From: Megalonaias nervosa
Taxonomy: Eukaryota > Mollusca > Bivalvia > Unionida > Unionidae
Assembly (NCBI GenBank): GCA_016617855.1
Contig: JAECUM010001705.1
Coordinates: 1-64,000, forward strand
Reading direction: 5' to 3'
DNA length: 64,000 nt
The position numbers were made by a program, and so were the translations under genes. The notes beneath the pieces were generated by a model, which saw nothing but the letters and a program-made list of their open reading frames with translations, did no database searches and was not told the origin of the DNA. Position 1 is the stretch's first letter, and the number at the start of each line of letters is the position of its first letter. Positions 20,601-32,121 of the stretch are shown piece after piece.

Positions 20601-20776
20601 TTATAGACAGTCATTACAGGGACATCTACGTTACTATTCCATAAGAACTTTCCGATCACAACTACATCAACTCTCCACCCTACTCATCAACAAAAAGGAC
20701 TGCTCATTCGACGATAAACGATACTCCACCGATGGTATTCACACACTCGTCCACGTACATTATCGCACACAGTGAG
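17636..20776 (+). pseudogene. Protein-primed family B DNA polymerase of Polinton B
   Basis: Would replicate the element from its ends. The N-terminal frame (17636-17956) is open and basic. Then, in changing frames, come NSISFQTFKFTPLHGSKYVL (near 18400), GHYRGAAHTDCNLRF (near 18705), FLPVIAHNLRGYDGHFI (exonuclease II region, near 18760), MDVFDNFRRMYLDHYQLDP (near 19241), motif A as YLKANNLYDWAMSQ (near 19507), motif B as FFELMNNSVFGKTTKNIR (near 19990) and motif C as LLMTNNDSLLYEI (near 20287). The catalytic Asp of motif A is Lys and the first Asp of motif C is Asn. Breaks lie near 18000, 18350, 18600, 18870, 19610, 20130 and 20480. The C-terminal reading ends at the right terminal repeat. 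Confidence 0.85.
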
Positions 20777-20781
20777 ACAGT

Positions 20782-20963
20782 AACCCAGTAGAGTTCTATG
20801 AACTCATTCATCACGCAGTAGCAGAGTTACGGGGGTTGTAAACAGGTGAGCCATAACCCTTCTAAGGAGCACAGTGAGCCAGAACCCCCATAACACAGTA
20901 GTAGATGTTCATGGGAGCTCACTCCATCATCACGCAGTGATGAAAGTAAGCCAGAACCCCCAT
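20782..20963 (-). repeat. Right terminal inverted repeat of Polinton B
   Basis: Inverted match of 7197-7352 (see there). It contains GAGCCATAACCC, GTGAGCCAGAACCCCCATAA and AAGCCAGAACCCCCAT, so the subterminal motif occurs three times on this side. Confidence 0.85.
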
Positions 20964-22587
20964 GGTTTCTCCTACTGATATGAATGGAAAATTGTTAAAG
21001 CTGCATTATAAATCCAAATCTCTTCTGTACGTTATTATGTAGACCTATATAAAAAGAACACCCCAAAACAACAACAAACAAAAGGTTGGTACAGAACTTG
21101 CAATTTATCCATTGCTAACAACATCAGGTACATCTATACATTGTTGATATATTAAGCAAAAACTGCAACAAACAATTCTGCATATTCTCCTTGTCCATCA
21201 TCACTTCAGATGTAAACTTGCAGGTCATTCTATAGGATAATTGCTTCTATTATAATACATTAATTGGCTTACTTCAAATTGTTGTTACAAAAGAAATTTA
21301 AATTAACAATATATTTGTAAAAACTGGATGGACAAGAGGCGAGAGTGACAGAGAGTAAAATAACATTGTACGTGAGATATTTGTTGATGCAATGTGTTTT
21401 CATTGTCATATCCTTTTGTTGGGTGAAAGACAAAAAATAATCTTGTTTTAAATTCATTGATTCAATGAACTAAACTCATACCCAGAGAATGCAATTTGTC
21501 CCTTATCCCGACTTGATTCTATACTTGCAATCTAGCAAATAGAATTTGTCTACCGTAACAGATTGTACGAGTTCTCCCGGTAATTCGTTTTACACGTAAG
21601 TCTTGCAATGCCATATTTGGATATTTTACGATACGTTATTCAATGCAAACCGTATTTACCACGACCTGTTTATGTTTCCAAATAAGGATGCAGTGTCTTT
21701 ACATGGCACATGAAAGAATGAGGCTTGAAACGAATTAGTTATCAGATGAACTAATACGATGTGTGAACCAAAAGAAAATACTGGATAAAAAAGGTAACAA
21801 TATTTTTTTACAGGTATTTCTGCAATAAGACGCAGCAATTCTAGCATTAAAAAAGAGGACTATTTCTCTCAGAATATGTAAAGAACATGTTAAATTTTTT
21901 TACAGGAGGCTGAAAAACGCCGGGTGTGAATCACACCCGGCTACTCCGTTGATTCGTATTTGGTTCATATTAGCAATGCGTCGATGGTCCACGAAGTAGG
22001 GGTACTAATATTAGTACTACTGTATGCCAGGATATTTTGTTATATGGAGTGTTTGAACCTTAACACCGACAATAAGAAAACACAAGGTATACATGAACAT
22101 AATGCTTTAGGTAGACAAGAGTAAGTTTAAATTATGGAGACTAAAAATGACTAATAGGCAGTATTAGGCACTCAGATCCAAAATTTGTTCGATTTTGTGC
22201 TGTACAAATTGACTAAAAAGAAAACTGCTGACTCATATCATCGTCGCAAACCAAGGGCGACAATGCCGTTTTCTTCCTTTATCACCCGTGCCTGCCTGCG
22301 CGGCGATTTCCTTGTTTTTCTGGAGTTCGCATAAACCATACTATTACAGAAATAAAAACAATGTAACAGTCTCCAACACGTATATGAAAGTGTCCGTTTT
22401 ATCAATCGTGTTTGAAAGAGAAATTATCATTGGCTGATTTACACGGCATGGAAGTATCCTGGACTAGTTGGTTTTGACGCACTAGTCTAATGCACTTACT
22501 TTCACTTTTTCAGAAATTTATTCTTTCATAGTGATATCTCTAATTTCTTTAAAAAAATATTATCTATTTTAGCAAAGTATGGATAAA

Positions 22588-22590
<3 letters not shown>
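20964..22590. other. Host non-coding DNA
   Basis: No convincing exon or mobile element. It contains a 23-bp palindrome (21919-21941) and one moderately GC-richer stretch near 22240-22325 without an open frame. Confidence 0.4.
21919..21941. repeat. Perfect 11-bp inverted repeat with a 1-nt centre
   Basis: GCCGGGTGTGA, A, TCACACCCGGC. It is GC-rich in AT-rich surroundings. It could form a strong hairpin or be a dyad-symmetric protein site. No surrounding gene explains it. Confidence 0.6.

Positions 22591-22655
<65 letters not shown>
22591..22655. repeat. (TA)n microsatellite
   Basis: Uninterrupted TA units. Confidence 0.95.
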
Positions 22656-22660
<5 letters not shown>

Positions 22661-23371
22661 TAACATGGCATTTAAAGTGTTGGTATAAAGCAATTTGATA
22701 TACCAATGCTATTGGTGTATCAGATTGTGATCTGCCCATGGTGCAATAATAGGCATATATAAACATTCTAACGACCATCTGCAGTTGATTCTAGATCAAT
22801 GATGAATTTCCACACATTAATCATTAGTGATGTATTAAAATAATGATGAAAAGTATTAATAATCCTCGTTTTCTAAATGAATTTAATATGGTACATTATT
22901 TCATCACAATCCTTGCTTTTCCCCGTGCATAACGGACAAACTACAAAGAAATGTGGAGTGAGAGAGAAAAGGAATTTGGGCTGGATTATAACCTTGAAAT
23001 AGAAATTACACCAAGTAACCTACAAGAATATGGTTCATCGTAACGATACATGTGCACTTTCCTTGGGATTTATCTACAGTGTTTATCAATGATACAAAAT
23101 TGCACACCAAGTCGACATAATACAGTAAATTCCTCGGTTATGTGGTACACATACTGTGATGTAATGTTTTGTTGTTGTTTCTTATACATACTATAATGTT
23201 CTAAAAATCGATTATTATTAATTAAATATGGAAATATCCAAAGGCCTCTCTCTATCTCTGGACCATCGTAGCAAGATAAGGGCTAATATCTATGAAATGA
23301 CAAATGTAGAGGATTTTCGTTTGTGTCATCCCACAATATCTCTGGACTTATGAATGATGGTAAAAGTTAAG
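22656..23371. other. Host non-coding DNA
   Basis: I see no supported gene, repeat family or RNA here. Confidence 0.4.
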
Positions 23372-23494
23372 TCAAACCGACCAAAGGATGTGAGAGAGAG
23401 AGAGAAAGAGAGAGTTTTAAAGTCAAACCGACGAGAGAGAGAGAGAGGGAGAGATTGAGATTTAAAGTCAAACCGACCAGAGAGGGAGAGAGAG
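23372..23494. repeat. Three-unit repeat of AAAGTCAAACCGACC plus GA run
   Basis: The 15-bp unit AAGTCAAACCGACC(A) occurs three times, each followed by a purine (GA/GAGG) run. A compound minisatellite. Confidence 0.8.
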
Positions 23495-23982
23495 TTTATT
23501 GTTGGTGGTTCTGTTACTATAGCAGAATAATGACTTAGATCAACTGTAAATTTTTACTAAAATATTTTAATTACCTCTTGTTGGTTTGTCATTTCGCTTG
23601 GTTTCTATTCCACATTAATTTCCATGCACCGGTACGTGAATGGCAGCATTCCTGTGAATGGCGTAGCTAACCATGTGTTTTTGTGGTGCTCTACTTTTAT
23701 CATTAAAACCATCTTTCATGTTTATATCATAAGTGTGTATTATATTGATTTAATCAGTGTGAAGAAAAATAGAAACTAATAAAGAAAACAATCTTTTTTA
23801 TCAATATTCAAAGGTGATTGTGAATAGCCACAAAAGGCATAGAACTACATTTTGTAGCGGACACACTCAGGGATGTGAGGAGTTCATTCATTCGGTCAAT
23901 ACACAGCTGCCTGTAGTAAATCTTAACTCTGTTCAAAGGGCAAATATATATATTTTTGTATGTGATATAAATAAAATATATG

Positions 23983-24122
23983 TACAGTATGTACGCTGAA
24001 TCAATGATATACCACTCGTTGTATAAATTTTTCCTTAAAAGGAAACTTGGCCAGCCTCGTTTCCTTTTAATGAAAAATTTATACATCTCGCGGTATATCA
24101 TTGATACAGCATAGATACTATA
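23983..24122. mobile_element. Foldback MITE, copy 2
   Basis: TACAGTATGTACGCTGAATC at the left faces GATACAGCATAGATACTATA at the right; the inner arms are TCCTTAAAAGGAAAC and GTTTCCTTTTAATGA. Same family as 12462-12598 but with more complete inner pairing (AATGATATACC / GGTATATCATT). Confidence 0.8.
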
Positions 24123-24128
24123 CATGTG

Positions 24129-24131
<3 letters not shown>

Positions 24132-24178
<47 letters not shown>
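24132..24178. repeat. (TA)n microsatellite
   Basis: Uninterrupted TA units directly beside MITE copy 2. Confidence 0.95.
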
Positions 24179-24179
<1 letters not shown>

Positions 24180-24191
24180 TTACCATTTTTG

Positions 24192-24193
<2 letters not shown>

Positions 24194-24245
<52 letters not shown>
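24194..24245. repeat. (TA)n microsatellite
   Basis: A second TA array 15 bp after the previous one. Confidence 0.95.
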
Positions 24246-24251
<6 letters not shown>

Positions 24252-24396
24252 CCCGGCTGGTTGCATGTGCAAAGTGCGCGATGCAAACAGATGCCTTTTC
24301 ATTTCCTGTTCATTTTATTTGCAATTTATTCGAAAAAGTTTTTGGAAAGGCGCCAAACATTCATCGCACACACAAGAAAAACACCACATGCCAGGC

Positions 24397-24399
<3 letters not shown>

Positions 24400-24434
<35 letters not shown>
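24400..24434. repeat. (TA)n microsatellite
   Basis: Short TA array. Confidence 0.9.
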
Positions 24435-24438
<4 letters not shown>

Positions 24439-25168
24439 TTCCTGTGACATCTTCATACATATGCACCATTGAAAATAATATATAGCAAAGTAACATCAAT
24501 AGCACATAGAAAACTCAACTGGAAAAATCACATAAAGGAATTTAACTTCGAATTTTGGACTACTGTTGAAACCAACAGTACATAGCCATTACAGTGTTCT
24601 TGTACATTGATATCAGTTCACAATTTAGTAAACAACAATTGCAGTTTTAAAATTTGGTCATGATCAGATATTTTTGGTAAGTGTTCATTACTTTAAAATA
24701 AAGTCAATGACCAAAAAATACGAACAACTTCTTTTTAGTATTTCCACAGTTCTCCTTCTGTTTATTAATATTGTTCATATTTTCATTACAGGAAGTCAGT
24801 CCTTTTAGAGTGTACATTTTAGAAGTCGCAGATTTATGACATTTCCTTCATAATGCTAATCATTATTTCAAGCAATATTACACAGCTGATGAATGAGTAA
24901 GTGTTAAAATGTAGAATCAAAGAAGGATCTGGCATCAAATAGAGTCTGCAGAAATATTTTGTTGTTTTTTTAAATAGAGGAACAGTCAACCACGTTTGTT
25001 TTCTGCTTATATTTATATTCACAAGATCTTGATTTACTTTTGTTCATAATTCTGTATAATGGTTTAACTTTCATCTTTTGTTTACCTTTGTTACAAATGT
25101 AAATTTTCATCTTAATGCCACTTCATTTTATCATTTTGCCATTTAATTTATTTTATACTGAATTTCAG
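24435..25168. other. Host non-coding DNA
   Basis: No supported feature. An upstream exon or promoter of the zinc-finger gene could lie here, but I cannot point to one. Confidence 0.35.
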
Positions 25169-25233
25169 GTTACCTTCTTTGGTATATCAGGCCATCTATG
25201 AGTCTAACCACAACAACTTGATATCCGACTTTT
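25169..25233 (+). CDS. Tentative internal exon of the zinc-finger gene
   Basis: Acceptor AATTTCAG|G and donor TTT|GTATGA bound 65 bp that read LPSLVYQAIYESNHNNLISD without a stop. It ends in phase 1, which fits the next candidate exon at 26028. The polypyrimidine tract is fair and the frame looks coding, but a chance match cannot be excluded. Confidence 0.35.
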
Positions 25234-26027
25234 GTATGAAAATGACAGTACATTTTTATAATCTGATCACTTGGTATAAACATATACATTTTCAGAAAAT
25301 GATGTATGTTTTTGTGGCCAGTTTATGTCATCTTATCATCTTTGTAAATGTGTTACAGTTTTGTGTAGGCTCAAGCTAGCAAGAGTTACCATTCTTGCAA
25401 TGATGGATGACCTTTAAAAGACTAGGGGGTTTAGTTGGGGTACATGTTGCTAGTGAAAGGTCATATTGGGTCACTGGTGAGAAGATTTTACTCGCACTTG
25501 CATGATTGGTTAAGGATTTTTTTGAATATTTATTAGAAATGACAAAATATCTGCACATGAAATCATGGGTGATGTAGGAGAATAGCAGAATATCTCAGTT
25601 GGGGTTGTGATGATGACTTCATGTATCTACAGGTGAAAGCTGGGTCTTTATGCGAAGTTCATGCAGTCGTTTAGTTTATGACATTATTTTGAGGTAAAAA
25701 TAGCATTATGAGCATAAATGTTGTTGTAAGGATATAATTGAATTGTTTAGCATAACAAAATTCAATACGCTTATACTTACTGTTTTTAAATCTTTATTTA
25801 AAGAGGTTCACTGTATCAAATGAGTCACCTCGAACCTCTCGCTAATGATGTAAATAAACAATGTCATTGTCTGCATCACTTTTTGACCCAGGGGTCAGCC
25901 TCATTTTCATTTGTCATTCAGTAATTTTGTCATTGATGTTTGGCGAAAGTTCATAAAAAGTTAACCATAAGAGTGGTAGTGATGCTATTTCAAGCATATA
26001 TCTTTAGTTTCTTTTACTTTTTTGCAG

Positions 26028-26154
26028 ATCCGCTGAAAAATAATGTAAAGAACAGATTAGATTATACAGGAAAGCTGCTGAAACCAACTTGTGGTGGAAG
26101 TGAAATTTTGAGAGAAGTGACTGAGCCATCTGGGGAAAAGTCTGCTGCTTTTTT
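26028..26154 (+). CDS. Tentative internal exon of the zinc-finger gene
   Basis: A good acceptor (TTTTACTTTTTTGCAG) and donor (TTTTT|GTAAGA) bound 127 bp reading PLKNNVKNRLDYTGKLLKPT then CGGSEILREVTEPSGEKSAA. Codon use looks coding. It ends in phase 2, which no exon I can find downstream accepts directly, so at least one exon is missing from my model or this belongs to another gene. Confidence 0.45.
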
Positions 26155-27354
26155 GTAAGATTGTCAATAGCCAGCTACAGATAGCATCATGAAAATGAAA
26201 AACCCACCCATTCTGATACTAAGTATTTGTAATAACCTTTATCTGACCACCAAATTACATTTCTAGCAAAACTATTCAAAATGAGGCTAGAGTGGTGTCT
26301 TCATGTATGTAATATGACATGTTTTCAGTCTCGGAAAATTTATCTTTTTGCATTAAATCTCAGTGCAATTTTTCAAAATTATTGATGTTTATGAAATCTT
26401 TAAAATGTTTTCTTGTTATTAATATAAGCATTGGATACAATTTTTTTTACATCCCTCTCCCAAAATGAATCATTTAAATTTAAGGAAGATAATATTCATA
26501 AAAAGTAAATGATAATTTTTAAAAAATAATATTTTGAAGATTTTTTTTTTAACAATTTAATAGAGAAACTTGTACCGAAAATTATGATTACAGGTTGATT
26601 GCTATTGTAGTTATTGTTTTTATTATTATAATTATTTGGTATTATTATTGGCCAAATTCAGCAGCTATTTAAAATATTGATCATTCTGCCCAGTACATCA
26701 ATGAAACATGGGCCTTTGTGCTCATGATAGCATTAATTCTGTTATAATTATTATAATGATGATGATGGTGACGATGATGATGATTATTATTATTAGTAGT
26801 AGTAGTAGTATTACCATATTTACCATATAGCTTGGGACACCATATTTGTTGGGACACCATAAATTAATTGTTGAAGTAATTTTTTGCATGATGTATGTTC
26901 TGGGACACATTGTTTTTTCTAGTTGTAAGGTGTGGGACACCTTTGAAATCATTTGAAAATTACATGTCAAAGAATGCAATCAAACTTAAATTTTATTTTA
27001 TAACCTATTTAAAAATGCTGTGAGCATTATTAGTTTACACTTTTCTTCCTAACAGCAAATTTTTGAAGAACAAGAGTTCAGGTAAGAATGAATCGTTTGT
27101 GCATATGAGGATGAGTTCGTCTTTGTCTATAATGATGTATACTTCAGCAAAGTTGCTTGTTGATGAAATGCTAAGGTTTATTTGCTATTCTTGCTCATTA
27201 CACCATTTAGTTTGGCCAAATGACTTTTGATGAGCACAGTAGAAACGATACATTGTAATTAATTTAATATGAGTACCTAGATTACAGTATTGTAATTATA
27301 AATAGGTCATAATGCTGGGGGCACATAAACCTTAAGCACTTAAGTAGAATATGC

Positions 27355-27361
<7 letters not shown>

Positions 27362-27389
<28 letters not shown>
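27362..27389. repeat. (GA)n microsatellite
   Basis: Fourteen GA units within the pogo element. Confidence 0.9.
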
Positions 27390-27393
<4 letters not shown>

Positions 27394-27715
27394 TGGATGA
27401 AAGCTACTGAGCAAGATAGTGACAGTACAAAATGATAAACAAGCTAATTCCAAACTGAAAACCTTTCATTTACACAGCAATGGTCATTGACTTAATCCAA
27501 GTACTACCAAAGAAAAATGTGTCTGCTACAGCTAGCTCAAATGAATTTTTAATTTAAAGAACAAAAACACAAACAGTTAATAATTATTCAAGGCAGTTGA
27601 ATATTAAAGTAACTTGTACAGGGTATTTTCCGTATCATTTTTGTATCATCATCTTCACAGTCACTACGATTTCATCACAGTATTTCTTGTGATAACATCC
27701 TCACATCCATTCAGG

Positions 27716-28870
27716 TTATTGTTGATAGCAGAGTTTAAACAATTTTTGTATCAGATCTGGCTTGTCCTGAAGCATTTCAACTGTTTTTGCAATGCAATCC
27801 ACAACTGCATGTTTGTCAGCCCTCTTAATTAAAAAAGTGTTGTCATTTTCCTTGGAAAGGCCCTCTGTTGCGTTACAAATAAAAATTGCCCATCTTGTCC
27901 TTATGTTGAACTTGGCCAATTTATTAACACTGACTTCTAGTGGCTGGAGCTTGGAGGTGAATCCACCCTGAAGATCTGCAGGCACTGCATTATACCTTCT
28001 CAAAGCCTTATTTGCAGCATCTGTAATATGTTCCCAGAATGAATCCATTACCAAAAATGATCATTCCTTTCCTGTGTTCTTGAGATAAATCTCTCTAGTC
28101 CACTGCAGCATCACCTCATCAACCCAACCTTTCTCCTGCACATGTACGATCCATCCTTTCATTGCCTGAATATCTTTTAGCCATGAAAATTGTCATTGGA
28201 GGCAACACATATCTTGGTGCAGAAACTGCAAGGACTAAAGTTAGGTTATTTTGTCTGCACCAGTCGTGTGAGTTCTCACACTTTCAACCCCCTTCTTATC
28301 AACAGTTCCTCCAGGAATGAGATCAAAGTACATTGAGTTTTGTCCATGTTAATGACCATATTTTTAGTGAAATCATCTTCTCTTCTGGCCATCACAAATT
28401 CATGGAATGGTTTTATTTTCTCCAGAATCTCTTCTTGGAGACACTAGGCCATTGATGTCCATGCACTAAACATGAGATTATGTCACTTTAAAAGGCCTGT
28501 CCACACTGACAGGGATCCGCAGATCTAACTCATTGCTATAGGATACTGGTGTCTCACTCCATGCTAAATTTCCCCATTTATTCAGCAGATGAAACAAATC
28601 TGTTTTACCAGTTTGCAATCATTGATTTAGGGATTTTAAAATGTTTTGCCATTACCCTAATTCCATGTACGTTTTAGAAACCTTCCTGCTTTTTGCTTTA
28701 GCATGAAATGCTTATAAAATGGTCTTGCCTGACTTCATTTTAACAAGCATCATCCCTCTCCGGGGTGTTGTCTACAGTTTAATGTTTTACTGCAGCTGGT
28801 TCATTTTCCTTGAGATCATACTCCTTCTCTCTAGTGTGCTTTCTTGGTCAAACTATGGGCCTAATAGGTG
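27716..28870 (-). pseudogene. pogo/Tigger-type transposase (DDE), broken
   Basis: The longest open part (28054-27716) reads VMDSFWEHITDAANKALRR, VPADLQGGFTSKLQPLEVSV and KHAVVDCIAKTVEMLQDKPD. The segment 'x-x-D-S-F...H...GG-x-TS-x-LQPL-x-VS-x-N-K' is the C-terminal catalytic part of CENP-B/Tigger/jerky-like transposases. Upstream (to about 28870) are fragments such as MKGWIVHVQEKGWVDEVMLQ in other frames. Stops and frameshifts are frequent. It belongs to the element at 26814-31628 and is a sister of the copy at 34075-35570. Confidence 0.75.
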
Positions 28871-29530
28871 AAGCTTTAGGCATGGATTTTCTTTTCGCAC
28901 AAGAGTCAAAGCCTGTTTGCTACTTGAGTATTGCACAACAAACTTATCAATCATGACTGAGAGGTATAATGTGGTTTATGTAAAAATTTTATTACATGAT
29001 AACATTATATGATAATAACGAATGTGAGAAGTTTTTCTTTCACACTGTTCCATTGTTTTATCTTCAAAATTCCTGTGAATACCAGTAAAAAGAAACCAAA
29101 GTTGGCTTCCTTATGTCAGCCAACTGTGTATATTAAAACAAAATCTGCACACTTTAAAAAATCCGAAGTTGGCTTCCTGGGTAAGCTTGCTTTGTAATAA
29201 AATAACCTTCGTATTTGATATTTCACAGGTAGGTTCAAACAGTGAGTTTATTAATCACTATCGGGTGTGTTTATTCTCCACTTGGACTTGTATTTGTTTG
29301 CCATCTGTAATCATAATGGATACCAATGGGCATTGATGTCTGCAGGGTAAATAATATATACAGCATGAATTTGATTTAATAATTTTGTAACTCATGCCAG
29401 CAAAAAGACTGTCATTTGCACTCACAATAAATGTATTTTCTAATAATGATTTTTATTTGCAAGATACTGTCATATTGTCTACCTGGATTAAGTACACTTT
29501 TGGTTATTTTGCACCTTATGTGTCGTGCAT

Positions 29531-29638
29531 CAGGGGTCAAACTAGACATGAATTTTAGGGAGAAGTGACTTCTCCTTTTGGGCAGAACAGGGAGAAGTGA
29601 GAGCTCAACAGGGAGAAGTGGACGCGAAGCAAGAAATG

Positions 29639-29681
<43 letters not shown>

Positions 29682-31125
29682 GATATAATGTGTGTTATCT
29701 TATTTCAATTCATATTTGCATTTAACACTGGATTTAAGCAATACTTTAATACTTTATTTTCTAGTAGAAAATTTTCTTAGTTATTTTGGCCATATGACTC
29801 TAAAATTAGAAAATAATAGAAACTGCATTGTAACAAAATTTAACTGAGTAACTAGGTAACATTATTGTAATTGAAAGTTGGTAAAAATGCTTACTCAACT
29901 ACCCTTAATCATTTTTTTATATTTTTGTATTTATTTTTTTTAAAAATACTTTTTAAAAGTCCACAATAATGCCACTTTCAAAAATTTCTAAATGCGTTTG
30001 ACACAACCCCTGTACCATGTACATGAGGGCAAATGCACAAGTGCCCTCATTTCTTTTTTGTGGATAAAACATTAACGTTAACTATTCATACATAACACAC
30101 TAAAATGTATAAAGTTACAGACATGCTCATTTATAATTGGTATATGAACTAAACCCTCTTTCCAACCGAATCAACACAGACATGAGTGCATCTATTTTTA
30201 GAAGGAGGGGTTTTCATCACTCACTTTATACAGCTTCATTACAACAGACCATGATAGGATTGTAAATTTATGGTTTATTTATTTGTCTATGTCCTTGTAT
30301 TAATTTTAGGCACTGATTAAATATTATCTGTTTCGCAGTTTTTTCTGTATTTCACAAATATGAGTCAGGTCAGAAAACAACTTTGACCTTACAACACTTC
30401 TCGCGAATTCCACAACATAGCATTGTCTCATGTTTATGACCTATATAATTGCATTTTAAAGTTAAATCTTAAATAACATAATACCTAGGCTTTGCTTTCT
30501 ATGAATTGTATATTTTTTCTGTATATATTTGCATGATGATTTACGAAAACAGACAATCTGATAAACTGGTACTTCCCAGACATCGCGATGTCTGCCATTT
30601 TTTCCCTGTTACTGGTACACTTACAGTTTCAAACTAATTTTATGACAAAATAGTGTACAAGAGGCAGTTAAAATATCCAGATCACCGATTTTATTCTTAA
30701 AACACAAATTGCTATATACATACTATTGTTAAAGTTTCGAAACACAAGTTTGTATATTTTTGTCATCGAAGGATAACATGCGTAAATCGGGCAGTGATGG
30801 GGTCTTTGTTGCCAACTCAGGAAATAGTTAATGGTCAATCAGCTATCAAAACACATGCCTGTGATTGTGCAAGAGGTAGTTTGTCAGCGTAATTGATATC
30901 TAAACTAGGCCTAGCTACTGATGGCTTGAAGAATACCTTTCGCTACAACACAATACTAGAATAAACCTATCGAAGGCGAGGGGGCATCTCAAAAGGTTTA
31001 ATTTGTCAGTGTACCTCTAAAAAAATCGTAGGGCGAAGTCGTTTTCGCTTTCCTAACAGAAGAAGGCGAAGTTTACATTTTTTAGGCGACTTAATTGCCC
31101 ACTTCTCCTGGTAGCGTGACCCCTG
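29531..31125. mobile_element. Non-autonomous TIR element nested in pogo copy 1
   Basis: It starts CAGGGGTCAAACTA and ends with the inverted GCGTGACCCCTG; subterminal GGGAGAAGTG and CACTTCTCC motifs face each other. The flanks GTGCAT and GTACAT may be a worn target duplication. No transposase is visible in its 1.6 kb, which contains a (TA)n run at 29641-29682. It interrupts a sequence whose pogo ends are intact, so it inserted later. The superfamily is not assigned; the CAGGGG ends would suit hAT-like elements. Confidence 0.6.
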
Positions 31126-31858
31126 GTACATGAATGGCAGGTGCCTTCAAGCTATCACTTGATATTTCTCTCTCGCTCTCTTGTTTGTGATTCTGCTAGA
31201 TCCAGTTTTCAGTCTGATAAAATATCCCAACCTTTGAGGACAACCAAACAATATTTATTTCTCTATATTCACATCAATGAACAATGTGTCATGATATTAC
31301 CTGACATAAGTGATACACTGTGGATGCAAATGCTGCATGCATGGAGTTATGGATATATTTTTGTGTTTAATAAATTCCTCATGCCGAACAAAAGAGAGTT
31401 ATAACTATACAAGGTTAATTTCTTTCATTTTATTAACATATTAAGCATTTTATTAATATCTATTTTACTGCAAAATAAGGTGGAGGGATGCACAAATTCA
31501 ACCCAGTTTATTTCATTTCTTAAGTCTTGGGACATATGATTTAGGTGAAAAAAGTTTCACTATAAATTCTGGGACAGGAAAGAAAAATAATTTATTTTAT
31601 CCTGCTCCAACATATACAGTAAATGTGGTATTATTATTATTATTTTTATTATAGTTGATGGTGTTGTTGTAATTGTTTTTCATTATTGGTGTTGTTGAGC
31701 TTATTGTGGATTAAACACAGCCTTTTAATGGTACAGTTTGTTTTAATTTTGTAATTTTACCTATTCTAATAATATTTACAAACATGCATTTTTAGAACAA
31801 ATAGTTCTCTAGTTGATTACTTCTGCTCACCCTGTGCACTCGGTCTACATTTCACAAA

Positions 31859-32109
31859 GGGGCCCAGAGTGGCCAAGTGGTCTAAAGCATTCACCGTTAC
31901 AGATCACTGCCATCTCACCTCTGTCTACGTGGGTTCGAGTCTCAGATTTGGCCAATGTGGGTATGTGAGAAAGCTTGCCAGTAGCTTCTCTTGGGTCGGT
32001 GGTTCTTTCCGGGGTTTTCCTGGGTTCATCCTCCACCATTGATACTGGCCACCATGTATAGCCTATCTTGTGCTGAAAAATGGCATTAAACCCTACAACA
32101 ACAACAACA
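31859..32109 (+). mobile_element. tRNA-derived SINE (family 2), with target-site duplication
   Basis: The head has tRNA promoter boxes: GTGGCCAAGTGGTCTAAAGC (A box) and GGGTTCGAGTCTC (B box). The body ends in an (ACA)n tail. The 12-bp ACATTTCACAAA occurs at 31847-31858 and 32110-32121, so this copy is well defined. Related copies lie near 60.0-60.3 kb and 62.3-62.6 kb in the opposite orientation. Confidence 0.85.
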
Positions 32110-32121
32110 ACATTTCACAAA

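Larger units (their letters stand above)
7197..20963. mobile_element. Polinton B: nearly complete, inactive Polinton/Maverick element
   Basis: A 13.8-kb unit flanked by inverted repeats that both start ATGGGGGTTCTGGCT. It holds the hallmark Polinton genes: integrase, protein-primed polymerase B, adenain-like protease, packaging ATPase, major and penton-like capsid proteins, plus fibre, phospholipase A2-like, HNH and small core-type proteins. Minus-strand virion genes fill the left two thirds; the fibre and polymerase are on the plus strand. No target-site duplication is visible (CACTTA on the left, GGTTTC on the right). Frameshifts, stops, an LTR and a MITE show that it is long dead. GC content is visibly higher than in Polinton A and the host flanks. 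Confidence 0.9.
26814..31628 (-). mobile_element. pogo/Tigger-like DNA transposon, copy 1 (minus orientation, with nested insert)
   Basis: The right end CCATATTTACCATATAGC... at 26814 and the left end ...ACATATACAGTAAATGTGG at 31628 are each flanked by TA, the target site of Tc1/mariner-pogo elements. The subterminal sequences match copy 2: GGGACACC-A-TATTTGTTGGGA near the right end, and CCTGTCCCAGAATTTATAGTGAAAC near the left end. It carries a broken transposase at 27716-28870 and a 1.6-kb foreign element at 29531-31125. Confidence 0.8.

Noticed and set aside
7171..20981. CCT-GG-TGATATGAGTAG and CCTACTGATATGAATGG on the two sides of Polinton B as a target-site duplication
   Set aside because: They do not abut the terminal repeats, are longer than the usual 6 bp, and are imperfect; the left one is close to SINE sequence.
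24101..24485. Overlapping open frames of repeated Ile-Tyr
   Set aside because: They are translations of (TA)n arrays, which have no stops in some frames.
27056..27081. A 26-bp microexon in phase with the exon at 26028-26154 and with the last exon at 41587
   Set aside because: It lies inside the pogo element (26814-31628), close to sequence that aligns with the pogo copy at 35.5 kb. A good phase match of so short a stretch is easily chance.
31859..32109. A functional tRNA gene
   Set aside because: The A and B boxes belong to a SINE with a long body, an (ACA)n tail and a target-site duplication; the tRNA cloverleaf is not complete.
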